Origin: Lachnospiraceae bacterium
Lineage (GTDB): Bacteria > Bacillota > Clostridia > Lachnospirales > Lachnospiraceae
Direction of reading: 5' to 3'
NCBI GenBank assembly: GCA_024690605.1
Contig: JAILOV010000008.1
Location: forward strand, 1 to 64,000
Length of the DNA stretch: 64,000 bases
Under the pieces are notes generated by a model. The model made no database searches. It saw nothing but the letters and a program-made list of their open reading frames with translations, and was not told the origin of the DNA. Made by a program: the position numbers and the translations under genes. Position 1 is the stretch's first letter, and the number at the start of each line of letters is the position of its first letter. Below, in pieces: positions 58,656 to 64,000 of the stretch.

Positions 58656-59600
58656 TTACTTTCCCGCGGCATCAGGTTCGACTCTTGCCGTTACCACGCG
58701 CTGAACAAAATCTTCCAGTGCCGGTCCGCGCGGTGTTCCCTTGCGGTATCCGTAGTGAACCGTAAATCTCGCGCTTTCTCCGAGCGTAAAAACATGGAAG
58801 GGGAAAAGATCCTGTCTGTTCAGCGCATCCGACGTAATGCGGCGAGGAAAGAAGGAAAAAGCGGCGCCGCTGCGGCAGATCCAGATCTGTGCGTCAAAGG
58901 AATCCGCCTCGGCGTTGATGATCGGCGCAGGGATGTTTTCCTTCATGAAACGGTCCGCGAAGTGGGCGACGATATTGTTGCACTTGCTGCGGATATAAGG
59001 ACAGCTTTTCAGGAGCGAAAAATTGCCGGTTGCGTGGATCTCACGAATGATCGCTTCCGCAGCGCCGCCGAAGGTGTTCTGCAGCAGTTCATCGGTGGCC
59101 AGCAGCACCACCTCATCCTCGAACATGGGCTGACAGACAAATGCAGGATCGTTCTCCGGGAAGTGGGCGATCGCGAGATCCAGGCTGCCCTTTCGGAGAC
59201 CTTCGATGAGATCGTCGCCGGGCATTTCCACAAAGCGGATCTGGGGGATCAGCATGTTCCGCGACGTGCTCATCATCAGCTTCGTGAAACGCTGGATCGC
59301 ACCGGGGTAGGGGATGCCGATGCTGACGGTATTGTCCATCCTTTCATCAAGATGGGTCAGTTCGGCCTGCATCTTGCGGTAATCGCGCAGGAGTCCCATT
59401 GCGTAGGAAAAGAAGATCTCCCCTGCCTTGGTCAGTTCCAGCGGTTTGGATCGGATAAACAGTTTATAGCCGATTTCTTTTTCGAGTGAGGCGATCTGAC
59501 CGCTTAAGGTCTGCTGGGTGACATAAAGGCGGCTGGCCGCTTTGGTAAAGCTTTTGACTGTTGCCGTCGTCACAAAATAATCCAGATTCTGAAAATTCAT
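58656..59600 (-). CDS. LysR-family transcriptional regulator
   Basis: This 314-residue regulator starts MNFQNLDYFVTTA at 59600 after GGAGGATTGTGCCG; the ORF track start is 31 codons early. The N-terminal winged helix reads 'SFTKAASRLYVTQQTLSGQIASLEKEIGYKLFIRS'. The C-terminal substrate-binding domain (about 90-300) follows the usual periplasmic-binding-protein fold. It is convergent with the ABC gene. The divergent upstream space leads towards the aquaporin gene, which is on the same strand and so is not the classic divergent target; the regulated genes are unknown. Confidence 0.9.
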   Translation of the reverse strand: MNFQNLDYFVTTATVKSFTKAASRLYVTQQTLSGQIASLEKEIGYKLFIRSKPLELTKAGEIFFSYAMGLLRDYRKMQAELTHLDERMDNTVSIGIPYPGAIQRFTKLMMSTSRNMLIPQIRFVEMPGDDLIEGLRKGSLDLAIAHFPENDPAFVCQPMFEDEVVLLATDELLQNTFGGAAEAIIREIHATGNFSLLKSCPYIRSKCNNIVAHFADRFMKENIPAPIINAEADSFDAQIWICRSGAAFSFFPRRITSDALNRQDLFPFHVFTLGESARFTVHYGYRKGTPRGPALEDFVQRVVTARVEPDAAGK

Positions 59601-59630
59601 CGGCACAATCCTCCACAGGGAATTACCTGT

Positions 59631-59659
59631 ATTATAACGGAAAAAAGTCTGTTTCACAA
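59631..59659 (-). promoter_or_regulatory. Promoter of the LysR gene
   Basis: On the minus strand: TTGTGA (59654-59659), a 17-base spacer and TATAAT (59631-59636). Confidence 0.65.
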
Positions 59660-59762
59660 GGGGGGATTGCTTTGATAGACTGATAATGGTCATCGGTTGC
59701 AGATCTCCCCAAGGTCCCCCAAGCCCATGTGTATGGAGCTTATGCGCCGGTGGCCTTTCTAC

Positions 59763-60449
59763 TTACTTCTCCAGATACCTGTATACCACAGCCGCGAGTG
59801 CCGCGCCGATGAAGGGTCCGACGATGAAGACCCAAAGGCAGGCAAGCGGAGCGGCGTTACCGCTGATCGCCGCCATGACCGCGGGACCGAAGCTTCTGGC
59901 CGGATTGACCGAGGTGCCGGTCAGACCGATGCCGAGGATGTGGACGAGCACCAGCGTGAAGCCGATGACCACGCCGCCGAAGGAGCCGTGACCGGCCTTT
60001 TTGGAGGTCACGCCGAGGATCGTCAGCACGAAGATGAAGGTGAGCAGGACCTCAACGAGGAGGCCGGCGAACGCACTGCCGTTCACCCCCGCAAGTCCGT
60101 TGGAGCCGAAACCGCCGGTCTGATCCGTCACACCGCCGGCTCCCCAGATGGCCGCGAGCAGACCGGAGCCGACGAGCGCGCCGATGCACTGCGCGATCAC
60201 GTAGCCGGCGAAGTCACCGGCCTTCATGCCGCCGCTTATCAGCACGCCGAGGGAGACCGCCGGATTGATGTGGCAGCCGGAGATGTTGCCGACGCAGTAG
60301 GCCATGCCGACGATGGTCAGGCCGAAGGCGAGCGCCGTCAGCAGGTAGCCGCAGCCGTTTGCCGCGTCACAGCCGACGAGCATGGCCGTGCCGCAACCGA
60401 TGAGCACCAGCGTCATGGTGCCGATACATTCCGCGATATACTTTTTCAT
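59763..60449 (-). CDS. Aquaporin (MIP family)
   Basis: This 228-residue channel has six transmembrane helices and both NPA boxes: 'GCHINPAVSLGV' and 'TGTSVNPARSFGPAVM'. The His/Cys before the first box and the 'NPARS' of the second fit water-selective AqpZ-type channels rather than glycerol facilitators, which usually have NPARD there. The start at 60449 (MKKYIAECIG) follows AAGGAGGCAGAT; the ORF track start is 15 codons early. It has its own promoter and is not linked to a kinase, further against a glycerol role. Confidence 0.92.
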   Translation of the reverse strand: MKKYIAECIGTMTLVLIGCGTAMLVGCDAANGCGYLLTALAFGLTIVGMAYCVGNISGCHINPAVSLGVLISGGMKAGDFAGYVIAQCIGALVGSGLLAAIWGAGGVTDQTGGFGSNGLAGVNGSAFAGLLVEVLLTFIFVLTILGVTSKKAGHGSFGGVVIGFTLVLVHILGIGLTGTSVNPARSFGPAVMAAISGNAAPLACLWVFIVGPFIGAALAAVVYRYLEK

Positions 60450-60483
60450 ATCTGCCTCCTTGTCAATTGAAACGGGAAAGTTA

Positions 60484-60527
60484 TATAATATCACTAGTTA
60501 TTATAGACGGATACCGCGAAAAGTCAA
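60484..60527 (-). promoter_or_regulatory. Promoter of the aquaporin gene with an AT-rich inverted repeat
   Basis: On the minus strand: TTGACT (60522-60527), a 16-base spacer and TATAAT (60500-60505). TATAATA (60484-60490) and TATTATA (60499-60505) form an inverted repeat that includes the -10 box. Confidence 0.6.
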
Positions 60528-60545
60528 ATTCGGAAAGGAGCGCCG

Positions 60546-60824
60546 ATGGCCGCCTTTGTCTACATGCTTGAATGCGCGGACGGCACACTCTACACCGGGT
60601 GGACCAATGATCTGGAAAAGCGCGTGCGGGATCACAACACGCCGGGAAAAGGCGCCAAATACACGCGGAGCCGGATGCCGTGCCGGCTGGTCTATCGGGA
60701 ATGCTGCACCGATAAACAGGCGGCCATGCGCCGCGAATGGGAGATCAAGCACCGGCTGTCCAGGGAGAAAAAACTGGCTCTGATCGCGTCTTTTAAGGGA
60801 GAGATCACACCTGACGGCACGTGA
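60546..60824 (+). CDS. GIY-YIG nuclease domain protein (UPF0213/YhbQ-like)
   Basis: This 92-residue single-domain protein has the GIY-YIG signature as 'VYMLECADGTLYTGWTNDLEKRVRDHN', the conserved Arg in 'KRVRDHN' and a Glu in 'RREWEIKHRLSREKK'. Small members of this type are linked to DNA repair or maintenance in bacteria, but their role in Clostridia is not established. The start follows GGAAAGGAGCGCCG. Confidence 0.92.
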   Translation: MAAFVYMLECADGTLYTGWTNDLEKRVRDHNTPGKGAKYTRSRMPCRLVYRECCTDKQAAMRREWEIKHRLSREKKLALIASFKGEITPDGT

Positions 60825-60831
60825 AATCCTG

Positions 60832-60859
60832 TTGACAGAGGCCGGTGTTGTGCTATACT
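60832..60859 (+). promoter_or_regulatory. Promoter of the CPBP-like gene
   Basis: TTGACA (60832-60837), a 16-base spacer and TATACT (60854-60859), only 7 bases before the ATG at 60867. There is no Shine-Dalgarno site in between, so the mRNA may be leaderless. Confidence 0.7.
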
Positions 60860-60866
60860 AAAGACC

Positions 60867-61538
60867 ATGCAGGACGAGACGAAGAAAAACTGGAAGAGCC
60901 TGTTGTTTCCGCTGGTCTGGGAGGCGTTATTTGTCGCCTCCTATCTTGTTGTCGCATTGCGGGACGACAAGCGGCATTTCTCCCTGACGCTGTATTTCAT
61001 GTTCTTTTTCTATCTCGGTCTTCTCGTCTATTATCGCAGAGATTTTTCCCTTAAGGAATTTTTCCTGAATTTCACAAAATGGAAGGAGTTTATCCTGCCG
61101 GTGATGTTCACGGCCGCCGGTGCCGCTCTTGCGCGCGCGGTCTTTTCCTGTGTGGGGACGAAGCTCTTCCCCGATTCGCTGAATATCGTGCTGCCGCTCG
61201 CATACAGCAGCAACGTGTTCGAGACGATCCTGTTCGCGCTGACCGTGATGCTGCTCAAGCCCGTGGCGAGCGAGCTGTTCTTCCGCAAGGGCTGGATCGA
61301 CTTCTCCGGCCGCGGGATCTTCCTTTTCACCGTTGTGACCGGATTTCTCCTGGAGGCGGTCACACGGAGCATCACGCCCCTCGGCATTCTGGAGACGGTG
61401 CTGTTAGCTGTTCCCTTTGTGATCGCCTACTGCGTGACGAAAAATGTTTATGTTTCCCTGTTCGTGCATCTGATCTTCGGCATCGTCGTCAACATGCCGG
61501 ATGTGATCTATGATTTCATGCGTCTTGCGCTGGCTTAA
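60867..61538 (+). CDS. CPBP-family-like membrane protein with altered active site
   Basis: This 223-residue protein has about six transmembrane helices. The CPBP (CAAX protease and bacteriocin-processing) motifs are partly visible: 'KPVASELFFRKGWIDF' stands where EExxxR is expected, with Ser for the first Glu, and 'VHLIFGIVVNM' corresponds to the last HxxxN motif. Loss of one catalytic Glu suggests a non-proteolytic member. The start is set by the promoter immediately upstream. The 3' end overlaps the next gene by 29 bases. Confidence 0.65.
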   Translation: MQDETKKNWKSLLFPLVWEALFVASYLVVALRDDKRHFSLTLYFMFFFYLGLLVYYRRDFSLKEFFLNFTKWKEFILPVMFTAAGAALARAVFSCVGTKLFPDSLNIVLPLAYSSNVFETILFALTVMLLKPVASELFFRKGWIDFSGRGIFLFTVVTGFLLEAVTRSITPLGILETVLLAVPFVIAYCVTKNVYVSLFVHLIFGIVVNMPDVIYDFMRLALA

Positions 61539-63843
61539 GGCGCTTGTCCTGTCCGGCAGACTCCTGCCGGCCTTTTTTCTGCTCGTTTTTCCCCTTCTTT
61601 TCGACGGCTGCGGTGCGGCGGAAGCATCACCGATGGCGGAGGACAGCCGGGACTGTATCTGGCGGTTCACGGATGTGCCGCTGGCATCGTCGGTCGAGGA
61701 ATCGGAGGGACGCATGGACGGCGGCGGCCGTGCGGAGGCGGTCTTTCTGTCCGGGGACAGGATCTGTACGGTGGTCAGCCGGTACGGCGACATGGGCGAG
61801 GAATTCGTGCTGTTCAGCTGCGACACGGACGGGGAAAACGTGACCGAGATCCCGTTGGCCGCAGACGGGGGTGTGTTCCCGGATCCCGAAGCGGAGGGGG
61901 GCGAGGCGAATTTCACCAGGTTTTGCGCGGCGGACGGCAATCTCTATGCGCTGGAACAGATCCATGTCTTCGATGAGGAGACGGGGCAGGATAAAAACAG
62001 TTTCGCGCTGGTGTGCATGACATCGGAGGGTGAAGTCCGGGCGCGTCATGAACTGGCCGCACCGGCAGATCTTGCGCCGGATGATTATTATTATATCGAC
62101 AATATGCTTCCCATCGGAGAAGGGAAGCTTCTGTTCAAAGACACGCGCGGGCTTTTTACGGTGGATACGGAGAGCGGCGCACAACGGCGGGTCTATCAGA
62201 CGGAAAACGACTATTTCGACGGGACGGTCTCCGTGCTCCGGGGAAACAAGGCCCTTTTGGGGGTCTGGGAGAAAAACGGTTATATCTACAGGCGGATCGA
62301 TACGGAGGCGGGGAAACTCGCGGACGATGTGGAGCTGCCGGATGACGTGAACAGCTCCGTGATCTATCCGGGGCTCTCGCGCGACGGATTCTATTATGCC
62401 GGCCGGGCTGTCTGGGCTTTTGATCTCGGACGCGGGAAAAGGGACAAGGTGATCGATTTTGTCGCCTCCGATCTGCTGGTCGACGACGTGAGGGGACTGG
62501 CGGAGCTGCCGGACGGCCGGATCGCGATGATCACGATGGTCTGGGCGAATGAGAGGCAGCAGCCGTCGTTGCTGATCGGCACACACATTCCGCCGTCCGA
62601 GGTAAAGGACAGGGAGGAGATCACGATCTCGGGTGTCTGGCTGAACCGGACCATCATGAGCAGAGCCGTCGCCTTCAATCAGGAGAATGAGGATTACCGC
62701 ATCCGGATCGTCGATTATTCGCAGTACCAGTCGGATAATGACTGGAGTTATCCCTACACGAAGCTGAACACCGATATCGTTTCGGGCTATATTCCCGATA
62801 TCCTGATCATCGATGACATGATGCCGGTGGAAAGCTACATCAACAAAGGCATTCTCCGAGACCTGACACCGTTGCTCGCGGAGGATGAGGAACTCTCGCG
62901 GACGGCGTTTCTTGATAACATTTTTGATGCCTACCGGATCGACGGGAAACTCTATGAGCTGATCCCTTCGTTTACCGTTACGACCGGTGTCATGCGCGCA
63001 TCCCTCGTGAACGGCAGGAAGACACTGACCATGCAGGACCTCCGGCAGATCTGCGGCGAACAGGGGATCGATATCAAGAACAGCTTCGGCCAGATGACGA
63101 GAGACACGCTGATGAGCATGCTGCTCTACGTGCAGGGGATGGAATATGTCGATCTCAAGACCGGGAAATGCGCGTTTGATTCCCCTGCGTTCATCGATCT
63201 GCTGGAACTGGCCAAAACCTTTCCGGTAAAGGAAAACGACGATTATGAGAGCGGTCAGACGGCTTACCGCGAAGGCCGCGCGGCGCTCATGCTCTACGGC
63301 ATCAGTGATTTCAAGGATTATCCGCGGCTGCGCTACGGCTATTTCGGTGATGAGATCTCGATGATCGGGATCCCGGGCGGCGAGGGCAGCAGCACGGTGA
63401 TCCAGCCGCAGATGCAGATCGCGATCACGACATCGGCAAAGCATCCGGAAGCCGTCTGGTCCTTTGTCCGGGAATTTCTGTCCGAACAGGAGCAGGATGC
63501 GGTCCAGTGGGGATTTCCCGTGCGCATCGACAGTCTGGAAAAAAAGGCGGAGAAGGCAAAGGAGCGTCCCTACTACTTCGACGAGACCGGGAAAAAAGTG
63601 GAGTATGACGAGTCGTGGTGGATCGGCGGGCAGGAGATCCCGATGCCGGCGATCTCCGATGAGGAGATCGCGATGATGCAGGAGTTTCTCGGCGGCTGCG
63701 ATCGCAGGGTCTTCAACAACAGCACCGTGAGCAACATCATCAACGAGGAGGCCGCGGCATTTTTTGAGGGGGTAAAGAGCGCCGAAGAGGTGGCGAAGAT
63801 CATTCAGAGCCGGGCACAGATCTATGTGCACGAGAACAGATAA
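61510..63843 (+). CDS. Extracellular solute-binding lipoprotein with beta-propeller-like N-terminal domain
   Basis: This 777-residue protein has a signal peptide and lipobox-like DGC ('FPLLFDGCGAAEA'). Residues about 40-370 are repeated beta strands in the style of a propeller. From about 375 on the sequence fits ABC sugar-binding proteins: 'SRAVAFNQENEDYRIRIVDYSQY', 'VSGYIPDILIIDDMMPVESYINKGILRDLTPLL', 'IPSFTVTTGVM', 'KHPEAVWSFVREFLSEQEQD'. This fusion is seen in Clostridia carbohydrate loci. It is probably the receptor for a sugar whose digestion involves the alpha-galactosidase that follows. The start at 61510 has no good ribosome-binding site and overlaps the upstream gene; a later start is possible. 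Confidence 0.8.
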   Translation: MISCVLRWLKALVLSGRLLPAFFLLVFPLLFDGCGAAEASPMAEDSRDCIWRFTDVPLASSVEESEGRMDGGGRAEAVFLSGDRICTVVSRYGDMGEEFVLFSCDTDGENVTEIPLAADGGVFPDPEAEGGEANFTRFCAADGNLYALEQIHVFDEETGQDKNSFALVCMTSEGEVRARHELAAPADLAPDDYYYIDNMLPIGEGKLLFKDTRGLFTVDTESGAQRRVYQTENDYFDGTVSVLRGNKALLGVWEKNGYIYRRIDTEAGKLADDVELPDDVNSSVIYPGLSRDGFYYAGRAVWAFDLGRGKRDKVIDFVASDLLVDDVRGLAELPDGRIAMITMVWANERQQPSLLIGTHIPPSEVKDREEITISGVWLNRTIMSRAVAFNQENEDYRIRIVDYSQYQSDNDWSYPYTKLNTDIVSGYIPDILIIDDMMPVESYINKGILRDLTPLLAEDEELSRTAFLDNIFDAYRIDGKLYELIPSFTVTTGVMRASLVNGRKTLTMQDLRQICGEQGIDIKNSFGQMTRDTLMSMLLYVQGMEYVDLKTGKCAFDSPAFIDLLELAKTFPVKENDDYESGQTAYREGRAALMLYGISDFKDYPRLRYGYFGDEISMIGIPGGEGSSTVIQPQMQIAITTSAKHPEAVWSFVREFLSEQEQDAVQWGFPVRIDSLEKKAEKAKERPYYFDETGKKVEYDESWWIGGQEIPMPAISDEEIAMMQEFLGGCDRRVFNNSTVSNIINEEAAAFFEGVKSAEEVAKIIQSRAQIYVHENR

Positions 63844-63853
63844 GGAGGGGACC

Positions 63854-64000
63854 ATGAAGATCGGCTATGATGAAAAGACACACATTTTCCGACTGGAATC
63901 CGGGGACATGACCTATGCCATGTTCGTGACCGACGGCCAGGGATTTCTCGGTCATCTGTATTTCGGCAGGACGCCGGGAGAGGATGATCTGCGCTATCTG
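63854..64000 (+). CDS. N-terminus of a GH36-type alpha-galactosidase (runs off the window)
   Basis: Starts MKIGYDEKTHIF after AAGGAGGGGACC, 10 bases after the binding-protein gene. The first 49 residues, with 'FRLESGDMTYAMFVTDGQGFLGHLYFGRTPG', match the beta-sandwich N-terminus of GH36 alpha-galactosidases ('Y......LGHLYFGK'). Catalytic residues lie beyond the window. It should act on raffinose- or galactomannan-type sugars taken up through the upstream receptor. Confidence 0.65.
   Translation, partial: MKIGYDEKTHIFRLESGDMTYAMFVTDGQGFLGHLYFGRTPGEDDLRYL

Noticed and set aside
1-64000. CRISPR array, insertion sequence or prophage
   Set aside because: No regularly spaced direct repeats, no transposase or integrase, and no phage structural genes were seen on either strand.

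Overview
The window looks like a chromosomal segment from a GC-rich member of the Clostridia, most likely Lachnospiraceae. Support comes from the Firmicutes gene order rimP-nusA-rnpM-ylxQ-infB-rbfA-nrnA-truB-ribF, type 1B PyrD with PyrK, AGGAGG ribosome-binding sites almost everywhere, an oxygen-sensitive lifestyle (anaerobic sulfatase maturase, old-yellow-enzyme reductase), cellobiose phosphorylase, and protein families familiar from Lachnospiraceae. The placement is inferred from gene content and not from a database search. No CRISPR array, rRNA, insertion sequence or prophage was seen.

Layout. 1-5044: an AT-richer accessory block with the 3' end of an AlbA_2/Schlafen-type gene, a strong hairpin, a degraded HTH regulator, a ribbon-helix-helix regulator and three surface lipoproteins (two paralogous leucine-rich-repeat proteins and one with tandem C-terminal domains). 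5066-7489: a minus-strand pair (flavin oxidoreductase and anion permease) and tRNA-Leu(UAG), whose 3' half is duplicated just beyond its 3' end. 7559-23175: one long plus-strand operon from a consensus promoter, running from rimP to the translation genes, two DHH phosphoesterases, a RibF lacking its kinase domain, a large TIR/beta-propeller protein, a lipoprotein sulfatase and its maturase. 23172-30177: an unknown protein, a membrane-anchored EEP-family protein overlapped by a 16-codon ORF, a PH-domain protein, a copper ATPase with metal-binding domains at both ends, and D-Ala-D-Ala ligase.

30188-36367: an acyltransferase, pyrC-pyrK-pyrD, a DUF1934 protein, ispE and a conserved hypothetical protein. 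36426-45443: a paralog of the unknown protein at 23266 with a matching promoter, a diguanylate cyclase, a second acyltransferase, a terminator-ended structured RNA ahead of a ClpX-like AAA+ ATPase and a small partner, YitT and cellobiose phosphorylase. 45635-54908: a signalling cluster (a hybrid histidine kinase fused to degenerate GGDEF and EAL domains, a membrane GGDEF-EAL paralog and a double-receiver protein), then two transporters and a possible papain-fold protein. 54969-57650: a metal-resistance operon (ArsR, HMA chaperone, Cd/Zn ATPase) with a perfect palindromic operator. 57716-64000: a tiny TM peptide, a 63-residue EAA-loop protein with a degenerate ABC ATPase, a LysR regulator, aquaporin, GIY-YIG protein, CPBP-like membrane protein, a solute-binding lipoprotein and the start of a GH36 alpha-galactosidase.

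Start codons were re-chosen from the ORF track wherever a Shine-Dalgarno site or conserved N-terminus pointed to a different one; those choices are explained in each entry. Promoter calls are by eye from hexamers and spacing.
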